Shown: positions 15,524 to 24,428 of the stretch, piece by piece
Position numbering within the stretch: position 1 is the first letter of the stretch
How the letters are laid out: every line of letters begins with the position of its first letter
From: LGRD01 sp031382215
GTDB lineage: Bacteria; Pseudomonadota; Gammaproteobacteria; Burkholderiales; Burkholderiaceae_C
DNA length: 24,499 nt
Reading direction: 5' to 3'
Assembly: GCA_031382215.1 (NCBI GenBank)
Contig: JANMYQ010000341.1
Coordinates: 1 to 24,499 of the forward strand
Translations under genes and position numbers: made by a program
The notes under the pieces: generated by a model
What the model saw: only the letters and a program-made list of their open reading frames with translations
Databases searched by the model: none
Told to the model about the DNA's origin: nothing

Positions 15524-17315
15524 TGGCGTCTCATCACTCACCCTGGCCCGCAGTCTCGGAATTCTCTGCATCGTCACGCTAGGCCTTGGCGCTATTGTCG
15601 GCAGCGGATGTGATGACTGTGTCCGGTCAGGTTCAGTCACCTCGACGATCCCATCGGAAGGTGGCGTGCTTTCTCTCGATGGAAAGCCACTTGCGACATT
15701 TCCGCCGAACACATTTAAGGGGCCTGCGGATGTGACGCTGGCGATAGAGCCCAAGACCGATGCAGATGCGGTCTCGGCAATCGACATCACGCTGTCAATG
15801 CCAGCGAACAAGATGACCTTGGCGGCTAGGGGCGAGATTACGCTGAACTTCTATGAAAGCGACATACGAAGCGCGCAGGACGCGAACCGTGAAATCGCCT
15901 TGGCGCAGCCTGCCGCGATAGACACTACAAAACTTTTTGCCCAGGTGGTTGTTGGAGGAAAGACGGCTGTTTCCTATTCCACACGGGTGGTGTCAGGTGG
16001 GATCAATGGCGTCTACACAGTGGGCCTCACCACGCTGCAGTTGACCGCTGCCGCAGCTCAGCTGGCACAGGAACTCGGGAACGAAGCAAATCTGCTAGTT
16101 CGGGTGTACCTAAGAATAGATGTCGACGGATCCAACACTTCGCGATTGCTCTATCGATGGACGTCCGACGGCGGCCTGAGCGCAGTAGGTGGTGCAGTGG
16201 CCCCCACGGGCAACAAAGTGCCACTCATTCTTGTGCACGGCATTGCAGCAAATCCGCGCGCCGCTTGTGGAGCCACGGACATGTATTCGTCCACGTGGCG
16301 TGGATTTGCCTTGAACTTCTTTACGCTCCAAGAAGCGGCATCGCTGCGGGAGGAGTTTGACCTCTATACGTTTCAGTATCCGACCAACCAGTCCATAAAG
16401 TCGAACGGACTGGCGTTGGCCCGAAAGATCTTTGAACACTTTGGGAACCGCCCAGTTGTTATCGTCGGTCATTCGATGGGCGGACTTGTTACGCGCGCCG
16501 CTGACGTGCTTTACGGCAAGGGAGGAATCAACGGCGATAGTGCGGTCGTGGATATCGACATCAGGCGAGTGGTCACGCTGGACACCCCGCATCGAGGCGT
16601 CCCTTGGGCGGACGACGGCGCAGTCATCATCGAAAAAGCCTTCTGCTGGGGACCGGCCTCCCATCAAGGCGCAGCGGATCTTCGCTGGGATGGAATGGAC
16701 AGCGGTAAGTGCGACAACCCGCTTCTGTGCGCCGCAACCGGACTAAACACCCATGTCGCGCACCTCAAAAAGTACATCCCCTATGCGGGCCGGTTTGACG
16801 TTGCCGGACTGCCTTCTCCGGAAGTCCTTCGTGCATTGACGGTGGCAGATCTTGTACTCGCCCAAGGAGGACCATCGGCGGCTGGTGCGGTGAGCGCGGC
16901 TTCCGGAGCATTGATATATCAATGGTGCAAAGATTCTCCTCATCCCTGGTACTACTGTGCCGGTCGAGTAATTCAGATCGCCAGCCAGGCGGCGCTTGCT
17001 CCCTCTGCGCGCTCAGATGGCGACGGAGCAACCCTCATAAAGAGCCAACGCCTTCAATGGTGGACCGGATCAACCTGGAAAGACCAGGATGGGCAGGACG
17101 GCAAGGATCGCCTGTTTGCCGCCTATCGGCCGACATTTGACAACACCGACCACAGCAGCATGCGACGTTGGGATCTTCAGGTCAGCCCTTATTCCGGATC
17201 TGGAGAAGTTCTACTCGGACATTGCGGTCAAGGTCACTGGCCTGGACTGTACGGCGCCAACCGTCGGCCTGCCGTTCACATGTACGTTGACGGGCGCAAA
17301 CCTGCCCGAGAATGA
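15513..17315 (+). CDS. Secreted alpha/beta hydrolase (lipase/PGAP1-like), N-terminal part of a split gene
   Basis: The protein starts with a signal peptide whose end, GSGC (Cys33), may be a weak lipobox. A ZU5-like beta region (about 40-95, GGVLSLDGKPL...PPNTF) is followed by the hydrolase: LVHG with His242, nucleophile Ser321 in GHSMGG, TLDTPHRG, and a likely catalytic His547 in TDHSS. It is therefore a probable esterase or lipase acting outside the cytoplasm. After about residue 559 the frame turns into nonsense (to 600), while a neighbouring frame continues as good protein. Removing one T of the pair at 17192-17193 joins both into a 1230-residue protein ending at 19206. A good AAGGAAGG ribosome site precedes ATG 15513. 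The GC content is visibly lower than in the flanking genes. Confidence 0.85.
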   Translation: MRTSGVSSLTLARSLGILCIVTLGLGAIVGSGCDDCVRSGSVTSTIPSEGGVLSLDGKPLATFPPNTFKGPADVTLAIEPKTDADAVSAIDITLSMPANKMTLAARGEITLNFYESDIRSAQDANREIALAQPAAIDTTKLFAQVVVGGKTAVSYSTRVVSGGINGVYTVGLTTLQLTAAAAQLAQELGNEANLLVRVYLRIDVDGSNTSRLLYRWTSDGGLSAVGGAVAPTGNKVPLILVHGIAANPRAACGATDMYSSTWRGFALNFFTLQEAASLREEFDLYTFQYPTNQSIKSNGLALARKIFEHFGNRPVVIVGHSMGGLVTRAADVLYGKGGINGDSAVVDIDIRRVVTLDTPHRGVPWADDGAVIIEKAFCWGPASHQGAADLRWDGMDSGKCDNPLLCAATGLNTHVAHLKKYIPYAGRFDVAGLPSPEVLRALTVADLVLAQGGPSAAGAVSAASGALIYQWCKDSPHPWYYCAGRVIQIASQAALAPSARSDGDGATLIKSQRLQWWTGSTWKDQDGQDGKDRLFAAYRPTFDNTDHSSMRRWDLQVSPYSGSGEVLLGHCGQGHWPGLYGANRRPAVHMYVDGRKPARE

Positions 17316-19206
17316 CATCGTGTTGACGGCTACGAATTGCTTACCGACTTCGATGAACTTGCTGCCGGGCGGGGCGCTAACCAGCCGTAGTTTCCGTTGC
17401 GTCCCAGTCGCTCAGGGTGCACTGGCCGTTACAGGCCTCACAGTGCCTGGCTTTGGTGGTACCGCACCATCCTTGCCAACCTTCTCTGTAGCGCCCCCCC
17501 AAATGCCGCCCGCTGCAATGCTTGCGCCGACACTTGTGTCGCCAGTGGGCAACCCGACCCTTTCGAGTTTGTCGCCAACGTTGCAATGGGCAGGCGGTGC
17601 TGCGACCCTATGGCAAGTGAACGTTCGGAACTTGACGACGAACGCATTGACACCGTCGGCTCCTTTGCCTCCCGGGCAAACAACTTACGTTGTGCCGGTT
17701 GGCGTTCTAGTTGCTGGCACTTCTTACCGATGGGACGTCACCGCCTGTCCCGAAGCTGCTTGCGACAACCCCGCGACGTACCGAGTCAGTCTGGATGGTT
17801 ACTTCACAACAGCTGCAGCCCAGGTCGCAACGTCACCAGATCTGCAAATCGAAAGCGCCACGGTCAACACGCCGAGCGTAGTGTCTGGTGGGCCTGTCTA
17901 CGTCGGGTTCAACATCTACAACAGAGGCAACGCCACTGCGAGGGCGTCCACCGTCTCGATCCGGATCAATCAGTCCACGAGTTCAGAAGCCGGGGTCGAA
18001 GTCGCTCGCGCCAGCGTGGCCGCCCTGGAGCCTCAGCAGGGATTCAATTTCAGTGCCACGCCATTCGTGGCGCCGACGGTTCCCGGTCTGTATCAGGTAT
18101 GGATGATTGCTGACATGGATCAAGTGTCCGGTCAAAGCTCGGTGGCGACTGCCAATGATGCGGTGAGAGCCAGCACTCTGCTCAGCGTAGGTGCGGCAGC
18201 GGTCACCCCTACAGTTTCCACCGCCGCCTGCAGTTCACCTGTGGTTGGCCAATCACTCGTCTGCACCATCGGCGGCGCCAACCTGCCGGCGTCAACCGCG
18301 ATGAACGCGACAAACTGCGCTCCAGCGCAGATGTCCATCATCGCCGGCGGTGCTGCAACACAGCGTCAGTTCACCTGCGTTCCGCAGGCAGCCGGCGCGA
18401 TATCGGTGACGTACACCGTGCCGGGATCGACTGGCGCTTTGCCCACGCTGACACCTTTGAATGCGACGCTTCCCGCGTCGCCGGACCTGATGGTGAGCAA
18501 CCTCACGTTCTCGCCAGTCACGGTTGCAGCGGGCGGTACCACACAGGTCTATCTTTCTGTTGTGAATTCAGGCAGCGCGAGCGCGGCTGCATCAACTGCC
18601 GTTGTGCGAATCAATCAGTCAACTTCGACCTCAGCCGGCATTGATGCGGGCTCATTCATCGTGCCCGCGCTGCTTCCAGGCGCAGGAATCCAACTGCCAG
18701 CCGCTAACGTTACCGTCCCGACAGTACCGGGGACCTACCAAGTTTGGGTTGTACTGGACAACGGGAACGCTGCCGGACAAGACTCGGTGGGCAAGGCAAA
18801 CGACGCCGCGCGCTCTTCGGCAACCTTGACCTTGAGCACGCCAGCCCCTGACTTGATCGTTTTGAATCAGGCACTCATCACGACCACTGTCGTGCCAAAC
18901 GGCGATGTCCAGCTTCGCTTTTCGGTCTTCAACTTGGGACCAGATCCGGCGGCGGCATCGACTGCGGTGATCCGAATTCTTCCTTCGACCACGTCTTCTG
19001 TCGGCCCTGACCTCCGATCCTTGTCCGTTGGTCCGCTTTACACCGGCCTCAGCGCCGGACCGACCAGCGGAGTCGTCGTGACTGCGCCAGACAGTGCAGG
19101 AAGTTACGGCGTCTGGGTCATCATCGACGCCGGGAACACGGCCGGTCAGAGTATGGGGGCGAAGGCAAACGACACGGTACTCGTCGGAATTCTGACCGTT
19201 CAATGA
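17194..19206 (+). CDS. CARDB and Cys4 repeat region, likely C-terminal part of the hydrolase
   Basis: In this frame the order is: a four-Cys module (17248-17400), an FN3-like domain (about 17520-17815), a CARDB domain (about 17833-18186), a second four-Cys module (18229-18378), and two more CARDB domains (about 18478-18836 and 18844-19203). CARDB domains are adhesion or binding modules of secreted proteins; each repeat here begins with PDL and ends with a DAG/NGN-x-AGQ-x3-KANDA type segment. The frame is open from ATG 17089, but codons before about 17194 overlap the hydrolase and look like out-of-frame sequence. There is no signal peptide. This supports one long secreted gene interrupted by one base. 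It ends 49 nt before the convergent TonB receptor gene. Confidence 0.8.
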   Translation, partial: PDLEKFYSDIAVKVTGLDCTAPTVGLPFTCTLTGANLPENDIVLTATNCLPTSMNLLPGGALTSRSFRCVPVAQGALAVTGLTVPGFGGTAPSLPTFSVAPPQMPPAAMLAPTLVSPVGNPTLSSLSPTLQWAGGAATLWQVNVRNLTTNALTPSAPLPPGQTTYVVPVGVLVAGTSYRWDVTACPEAACDNPATYRVSLDGYFTTAAAQVATSPDLQIESATVNTPSVVSGGPVYVGFNIYNRGNATARASTVSIRINQSTSSEAGVEVARASVAALEPQQGFNFSATPFVAPTVPGLYQVWMIADMDQVSGQSSVATANDAVRASTLLSVGAAAVTPTVSTAACSSPVVGQSLVCTIGGANLPASTAMNATNCAPAQMSIIAGGAATQRQFTCVPQAAGAISVTYTVPGSTGALPTLTPLNATLPASPDLMVSNLTFSPVTVAAGGTTQVYLSVVNSGSASAAASTAVVRINQSTSTSAGIDAGSFIVPALLPGAGIQLPAANVTVPTVPGTYQVWVVLDNGNAAGQDSVGKANDAARSSATLTLSTPAPDLIVLNQALITTTVVPNGDVQLRFSVFNLGPDPAAASTAVIRILPSTTSSVGPDLRSLSVGPLYTGLSAGPTSGVVVTAPDSAGSYGVWVIIDAGNTAGQSMGAKANDTVLVGILTVQ

Positions 19207-19255
19207 CCGGGCCAGCGAGCCTCGTGGCGTAGCCCCCAAGGAGCAACGTGCACCC

Positions 19256-22063
19256 TCACCAAAACCTGTACTCCACCGTCCCCCTCACCATCCTCCCCAT
19301 CACATCCACATAGTCCTGCGGAATGATCCCGCCCCCACCCGCAAGAATCCCGCGCAGGTTGATCGGGGTGCGCGTGTTGAACACGTTGCGGATGTTCAGC
19401 CCGAACGCGAGCCCCTTGCCTTCGGCGTACGCGAAATGGTAGTCCCAGTAGTGCAGGGCGCCTTGCCTGCATTGGTCGGCTGACCAGCCTCTGGCGGCGC
19501 AGCCGGCCACGTTGAAGTCGGTGTCGTAGTAGTCGCCGTTCAGCGTGGTGCCGGACGTGTAGTTCCACGTCAGGCCGTGGGTGAAGGCGCCGCGGGTGGC
19601 GACGGCGGAGATGTCGGTGCGCACGCGCGAGGCGCCGCCGCGGCCGACCAGGTTGTCGCCAAATCGGCCCAGCGCGGCGCTGTAGTACTGGAGCTTGGTC
19701 AGGTAAGTGCCGTTGATTCGCAGTGCCAGGTCGGCCACGTCGGTCTTGAAGCGGCTGTTGATCGCAAAGTCGATGCCGGCGCTCTGCGTGCGCAGCTCGT
19801 TCTCGAAGGCGCCGGTCAACGACACCAGCGGGCCGGCAGCCACGCCGTAGGCGGCGCGCTCGGCGGGCGTGAAGGTGCGGTCTGCGCTCACGTCGGCGCG
19901 GGTGATGATGCCCGGGGCCAGCGTGTCTTCCTTGGGCAGCAGTGTGCGCAGGTCTTGCAGGCCGATCTCGTTCTTGCGCTGGATCTGCCAGTAGTCGAGC
20001 ACCAGATCGGTGTTGTGGACCGGCTGGAACACCAACCCCACGGTCGCGTTGCGCGACGTTTCGGGCTGCAGGTTGGGATTGTTTCTTACGATGCTGGCCA
20101 GCACGGCGATGCATTCGGCATTCGTCACGCCGTCGGCACGCGCGGCGAGCAGGATCTTGTTCGGGTCGGTGGCTGGCAGGGTGGCGGCCGCAGCGCGCAG
20201 GTCTCGGGCCAACGCCTGCGCCTGCGAGCAGCGTTTGGGGTCGGACGTGGCGGGGATCGACGAAAAGCGCGTCGAGGTGGCACTCTCGCTCAGGTTGGGT
20301 GCACGAAAGCCCGACTCCACGGTGCCGCGCAGCTTGAGCATCGGGGTCACCTCGAAGCGCATGCCGAGCCTGGGCGACAGGTGGGCGGCGAAGCCGGGGA
20401 ACTTATCGAGTCGGGCCGCGGCTTGCAGCTCGAAGTCGGCCGTCATCGGCAGGTTCACTTCGCCGAACAGGGCGCCGTGGGTGCGCGACGCGTCTGACGC
20501 GGTCAGGCCCTCGCCGACGATGTCGCCCGTGCGAAGCTTGTCGCTCGGTTTGACGGCGAAGCGCTGGTGCCGCAGGTCGAAGCCGGCCGCAATGGCCACG
20601 GGCCGGCCTTGGAAGCGCAGCACCTCGCCGGCGATCTTGCCGTCGACGAAGGTTTCGGTCGTGCTGCCGCGGTAGCCGTATTCGGGGAACAGCGTGTTCA
20701 AGGTGGCGGCGCTGTTGGGCTGGCCGATCCGGTAGTCGCGGTTGAAGAACTGCGGGTCGACCTGGCCGGGCTCGTAGTTGCCGATCACCTGGCGAAAGCC
20801 GCTGTCGCTGAACAGTCCGCGTGAGCGTTGGTCGGCGCGCCCGCCCATGATGCCCAGCGCCGACTCCCATTCGAACGCCTGATACGTGCCCCGCAGGCCG
20901 GCCAGCACGCGGTACTGGCTGGCTTGGGCCGTGGTGTCGTTGGGGCCGTCGATGAACCGATAGCGCAGTTCGGCGTCGTCTTGACCGGTCGGGTTGAGCG
21001 GGTGGCCGGCGGGCAGGCCACGATAAGTGAAGGTGCGGATTTCGTTGTTCGACGGGTTGCCCCACACAACCGACGGCAAGGCGGGACCATAGGGCAGAAA
21101 GGCCGACAGGTAGGTGGTCTCGGTGTTCGAGTACAGCGCCTCCGCGAACCCCAGCAATCCACCGTCGAGTTTGAACTTGGCAGCGGTCATCAGGTTCACG
21201 CGCTTGGCGGCGGGCATGGCTTCGAAGCGCTGGTAGCGGTCGTAGCGGCACAGCCCGCCGCTCACCAGCGCCGGGTCGCAGCCCGGCAAGGCGCCGGCGG
21301 GCAGCACATTGCCCGGGTAGCTGTAGGTCGACGGCGTGCCGAAGCTCGGGAACGGGGCCGTTGCCTTCGGGTTCACAAAGCTCAGCACCTCGCTCCACAC
21401 CACGCCGTCGCGGTGATAGACCTCCAGGTTCGTCAGCACGTTGTAGCGGTCGGTGGCCAGGTCGCCGAAGCCGGCGGTGAGGCTGGCGGATTCGGAGCGG
21501 AAGTTGCCCGTTTTGTCAGACCGCTGCGCGCTGGCCCGCGCATGCACGCCCTGGTAGCCCGGCCGCGTGATGATGTTGATGACCCCGGCCACCGCCTCGG
21601 AGCCATACAGCGCCGAGCCGCCGCTGCGCAGGATCTCGACCCGCTCCACCGCCTCGAGCGGCAGCGAGTCGATGTTGGTGAAGATGTCGGAGTACTCGGC
21701 CAGCGGGTAAGGCGCCACGCGGCGCGAGTTCAAAAGCACCAACGTGGACTTGGCGCCCAGACCGCGCAGGCCGGCCTGTGACGAACCCGCCGCGAAGGTG
21801 CCGCGCCCGCCAGTGTCGGGCACGGCGTTGCCCACGTTCGAAATGCGCTCGAACAGCTCCTTCAGCGTATCGGCGCCGGTGCGTCGAATGTCTTCCTGGT
21901 CGAGCACGAGAACTGGCGACACGGTGTCGGCTTCGGCGCGCTTGATGCGGCTGCCGGTGACTTCGACCGGGGGCAAGCCCGTTGCCGCGGCGCTGCCTTG
22001 CGCGCACAAGGTAACGGACGCATCGGCCAGCAGCAGGCCGACGAGAATGTGGTGTGCTTTCAA
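19256..22063 (-). CDS. TonB-dependent outer membrane receptor
   Basis: A protein of about 935 residues. A signal peptide comes first (MKAHHILVGLLL, likely cut near AQG-SAAA). PPVEVTGSRIKR is followed by the plug domain (about 45-168), with LRGLG, TLVLLNSRR and RVEILRSGGSALYGSEAVAGVINIITR. The long 22-strand barrel ends in an aromatic residue (EYRFW), as outer-membrane barrels do. TonB receptors import large ligands using ExbBD energy. With the divergent amylase, a maltodextrin or other glucan ligand is the best guess, but siderophore or cobalamin uptake cannot be excluded. TTG 22063 was chosen since GGGGAG lies five bases upstream; GTG 22069 is also possible. A longer open frame to 22153 has no signal-peptide sense. 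Confidence 0.9.
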   Translation of the reverse strand: MKAHHILVGLLLADASVTLCAQGSAAATGLPPVEVTGSRIKRAEADTVSPVLVLDQEDIRRTGADTLKELFERISNVGNAVPDTGGRGTFAAGSSQAGLRGLGAKSTLVLLNSRRVAPYPLAEYSDIFTNIDSLPLEAVERVEILRSGGSALYGSEAVAGVINIITRPGYQGVHARASAQRSDKTGNFRSESASLTAGFGDLATDRYNVLTNLEVYHRDGVVWSEVLSFVNPKATAPFPSFGTPSTYSYPGNVLPAGALPGCDPALVSGGLCRYDRYQRFEAMPAAKRVNLMTAAKFKLDGGLLGFAEALYSNTETTYLSAFLPYGPALPSVVWGNPSNNEIRTFTYRGLPAGHPLNPTGQDDAELRYRFIDGPNDTTAQASQYRVLAGLRGTYQAFEWESALGIMGGRADQRSRGLFSDSGFRQVIGNYEPGQVDPQFFNRDYRIGQPNSAATLNTLFPEYGYRGSTTETFVDGKIAGEVLRFQGRPVAIAAGFDLRHQRFAVKPSDKLRTGDIVGEGLTASDASRTHGALFGEVNLPMTADFELQAAARLDKFPGFAAHLSPRLGMRFEVTPMLKLRGTVESGFRAPNLSESATSTRFSSIPATSDPKRCSQAQALARDLRAAAATLPATDPNKILLAARADGVTNAECIAVLASIVRNNPNLQPETSRNATVGLVFQPVHNTDLVLDYWQIQRKNEIGLQDLRTLLPKEDTLAPGIITRADVSADRTFTPAERAAYGVAAGPLVSLTGAFENELRTQSAGIDFAINSRFKTDVADLALRINGTYLTKLQYYSAALGRFGDNLVGRGGASRVRTDISAVATRGAFTHGLTWNYTSGTTLNGDYYDTDFNVAGCAARGWSADQCRQGALHYWDYHFAYAEGKGLAFGLNIRNVFNTRTPINLRGILAGGGGIIPQDYVDVMGRMVRGTVEYRFW

Positions 22064-22193
22064 GATCACTCCCCGAGCGCCTGGGCGGCAGACGCATGTT
22101 CTTGTTTGGGTGCTGCCAATCGGCCGCCGCGGACTATCAAGGAAAGTTGCCAAATAGTTCCTTGGTGCATTCCCTTACCTGAGGTTTTTCGAA
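22064..22193. promoter_or_regulatory. Divergent promoter region of TonB receptor and amylase
   Basis: This 130-bp region lies between the two divergent starts. It contains a perfect 7-bp inverted repeat, CAAGGAA (22138-22144) and TTCCTTG (22158-22164), whose half-site centres are 20 bp apart, a spacing suited to a dimeric regulator. TGAGGT (22179-22184) is the ribosome site of the amylase and GGGGAG (on the minus strand at about 22069-22074) that of the receptor. No -35/-10 pair was assigned. Confidence 0.45.
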
Positions 22194-23789
22194 ATGACGA
22201 CTCGCGCGCTCTGGCTGGTATTGGCTGCGACCTTGGCCGCCTGCGGTGGTGGCGGAGGCTCCGCCAGCGGTGGCCTGCAGCCCGCCCTCGACCCCACCTA
22301 CCGCTCCAGCGGCAAGGCCGCCTCGGGTGAGGTGTTCGTGCACCTGTTCGAGTGGCGCTGGGCCGACGTGGCGCGCGAGTGCGAGCAGTTCCTCGGGCCG
22401 CGCGGTTACGCGGCAGTGCAGATCTCGCCGCCGTCGGAGCACGCGCTGATCGCTGGCCCGCTGGGGAGCGGCGTCAGCTTCCCGTGGTGGCAGCGCTACC
22501 AGACGGTGAGCTACAAGCTCGACGCCTCGCGCTCGGGCACGCTGGCCGAGTTGCGCGACATGGTGGGCCGCTGCGCCGCGGTCGGTGTGAAGATCTACGC
22601 CGACGTGGTGATCAACCATATGACGGCCGGCTCCGGCGTGGGCAGTGCCGGCAGCGCGTACAGCAAGAGCAGCTACCCGGCGGTGCCGTGGACGTCAGCG
22701 TCATTCCACCTCGGCTGCGGCATCAGCACCTACAGCGACGCGGCCAATGTGCAGTTGTGCGAACTGGTGGGCCTGGCCGACCTGCGCACCGAAGACGATG
22801 CGGTGCGCAACCGCCTGGCCGACTACCTGATCGCGCTGAACGCCGAAGGCGTCGCGGGCTTTCGCATCGACGCGGCCAAGCACATGCAGCCGCGCGACAT
22901 CGACGCGATCGTCACGCGCGTTAACGCCGCGGCGACGGCCGCTAGCCGCGCGCTGCCGTACTACTTTCTGGAGGTGATCAACAACGGCGGCGAGGCGGTG
23001 ACGGCGCCGCAGTATTACGGCGTGGGCCACGCCTCCGGCGGCGCGTCTGACGTGACGGATTTTCAATACGGCTACCGCCTCACCGATGCGTTCAGCGGCC
23101 GCAACGGCGCCACGCTGGCGTCGCTGCAGGGGCTCGCCAGCGGCGGGCTGCTGCCGTCCGACAAGAGCGTGGTCTTCATCGACAACCACGACAACCAGCG
23201 CGGCGACAACCTGTCGTACTCCTCAGCGAATTACGAGCTGGCGGCGATCTTCATGCTCGCGCATCCGCAGGGGGCGCCGAGTGTGATGTCGAGCTATGGC
23301 TTCGACCGGGCTTCAGCGGCCGGGCGTGATGCCGGGCCGCCGTCGGCCGCGGGTGGTGTCACGCTGTCCACCTTCAACGGTGCCGGCGCGTCGTTGTGCA
23401 CCACCGCGCTGGGCAGTGCACAGGCGGGCAGCTGGATCTGCGAACACCGGCGCGAGGCCATCGCCAACATGGTGGCGTTTCGCAAGGCCACGGCCGGCGC
23501 GGCGCTGGTGGGCTTTCAGACGGTCAACGGCGACACCAACCGCATCGCGTTCGCGCGCGAGGGCAGGGGTTTCGTCGCACTCAGCCGCAGCTTGGCGACG
23601 AGTTTCGTCGCGGCCACGACGCTGCCCGACGGCAACTACTGCAACGTGGCGCTCAACCGCTATACCGCCGCCAGCGGCGCTGCGCCAGCCGCGTGCACCG
23701 GCCCGGCCATTGGCGTGGCGGGCGGCGCCGCGACGATCAACCTGCCGGCCAACGGCGCGGTGGTGCTGCATATCGGGGCGGCGCTCTGA
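22194..23789 (+). CDS. Lipoprotein alpha-amylase, GH13 (animal-type subfamily)
   Basis: A 531-residue alpha-amylase that cuts alpha-1,4-glucans. The N-terminus has a perfect lipobox LAAC (Cys17) followed by a Gly/Ser linker, so it should be anchored in the outer membrane. GH13 regions are complete: DVVINH (region I); GFRIDAAKH with nucleophile Asp226; FLEVI with acid/base Glu260; and FIDNHD with Asp333. The segment HLFEWRWADVARECEQFLGP is typical of the animal-like GH13 group, which is often chloride-activated. Chloride ligands Arg224 and Asn331 are present, but the position equivalent to human Arg337 (before VMSSY) is Ser363. TGAGGT precedes the ATG. It is divergent from the TonB receptor, which may import the products. 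Confidence 0.95.
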   Translation: MTTRALWLVLAATLAACGGGGGSASGGLQPALDPTYRSSGKAASGEVFVHLFEWRWADVARECEQFLGPRGYAAVQISPPSEHALIAGPLGSGVSFPWWQRYQTVSYKLDASRSGTLAELRDMVGRCAAVGVKIYADVVINHMTAGSGVGSAGSAYSKSSYPAVPWTSASFHLGCGISTYSDAANVQLCELVGLADLRTEDDAVRNRLADYLIALNAEGVAGFRIDAAKHMQPRDIDAIVTRVNAAATAASRALPYYFLEVINNGGEAVTAPQYYGVGHASGGASDVTDFQYGYRLTDAFSGRNGATLASLQGLASGGLLPSDKSVVFIDNHDNQRGDNLSYSSANYELAAIFMLAHPQGAPSVMSSYGFDRASAAGRDAGPPSAAGGVTLSTFNGAGASLCTTALGSAQAGSWICEHRREAIANMVAFRKATAGAALVGFQTVNGDTNRIAFAREGRGFVALSRSLATSFVAATTLPDGNYCNVALNRYTAASGAAPAACTGPAIGVAGGAATINLPANGAVVLHIGAAL

Positions 23790-23835
23790 AGCGCTGCCAC
23801 GCCGACAAGAGGCGAACGCCTGCGCCCTCCTCGCG

Positions 23836-24330
23836 TCAGCTCTTGGCCGCCGGCACCACGGCGCCCGAAGGCGAGGCCACGGCCGGCGCCTTCATGATGC
23901 GCGTCTTGCCGCCGGTGGTGACCAGGATCACCGGGTCGCCGGCGGCCACGATCTCTTCGCCCTTGCCCTGCACCAGCGCACGGCGCTCGCCGTTTTTCAG
24001 TTGCAGCAGGTACTCGACCGCGTCCTCGCGCGTGGCGTTGCGCTCGATCGCGTTGCCGATCACCGAGCCGACGATGGCCACCAGCACGCCGACCACCGCC
24101 GCCTCGCGCCGCCCACCGACCGACGCGCCCGAAATGCCGCCGACCACGCCGCCAGCCGCGGCGCCGATGCCACTCTGGTTGCCGTCGATCGTGACCGGCC
24201 GCACCGACAGCACGGTCGCGTCCTGCACCTGCGCCATGCGCTGTGCGTCGCCACGCTGCACGATGTCGGGGTTGTTGGTGGCGCAGGCGGCCAGGGTCAG
24301 CACGGTGAATGCAATGAGCAGGGGTTTCAT
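23836..24330 (-). CDS. SlyB-like glycine-zipper outer membrane lipoprotein
   Basis: A 164-residue lipoprotein. The signal peptide ends in LAAC (Cys16). A glycine-zipper 2TM region (about residues 54-95: GIGAAAGGVVGG ... GVLVAIVGSVIGNAIE) is followed by a small beta domain (YLLQLKNGERRALVQG...VILVTTGGKTRIM), the layout of the SlyB/Rick17kDa family of envelope-stabilising proteins. The start was set at ATG 24330, preceded by GGAGAAA; a frame ten codons longer is open but lacks a signal-peptide n-region. It converges with the amylase gene (46 bp between stops), where a small GC hairpin (23810-23821) is the only structure. Confidence 0.88.
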   Translation of the reverse strand: MKPLLIAFTVLTLAACATNNPDIVQRGDAQRMAQVQDATVLSVRPVTIDGNQSGIGAAAGGVVGGISGASVGGRREAAVVGVLVAIVGSVIGNAIERNATREDAVEYLLQLKNGERRALVQGKGEEIVAAGDPVILVTTGGKTRIMKAPAVASPSGAVVPAAKS

Positions 24331-24398
24331 GGTGTTTCTCCGGGTTGGCCGCCTGGGCACCGGCCTGGTGGCGGCGTTGGCCGCGCGTGGGTGGTGAC

Positions 24399-24428
24399 GT
24401 CAGCCCTGGTCAGCCGAGCTCAGCCGTG
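24399..24428. repeat. Three tandem 10-bp units
   Basis: CAGCC recurs at exactly 10-bp intervals (24401, 24411, 24421), each within a similar 10-base unit. The last copy runs into the stop codon of the neighbouring partial gene. Significance unknown. Confidence 0.5.

Noticed and set aside
17181..17200. Programmed ribosomal frameshift joining the hydrolase and CARDB frames
   Set aside because: No slippery heptamer and no obvious stimulatory structure was seen; a simple one-base insertion explains it better.
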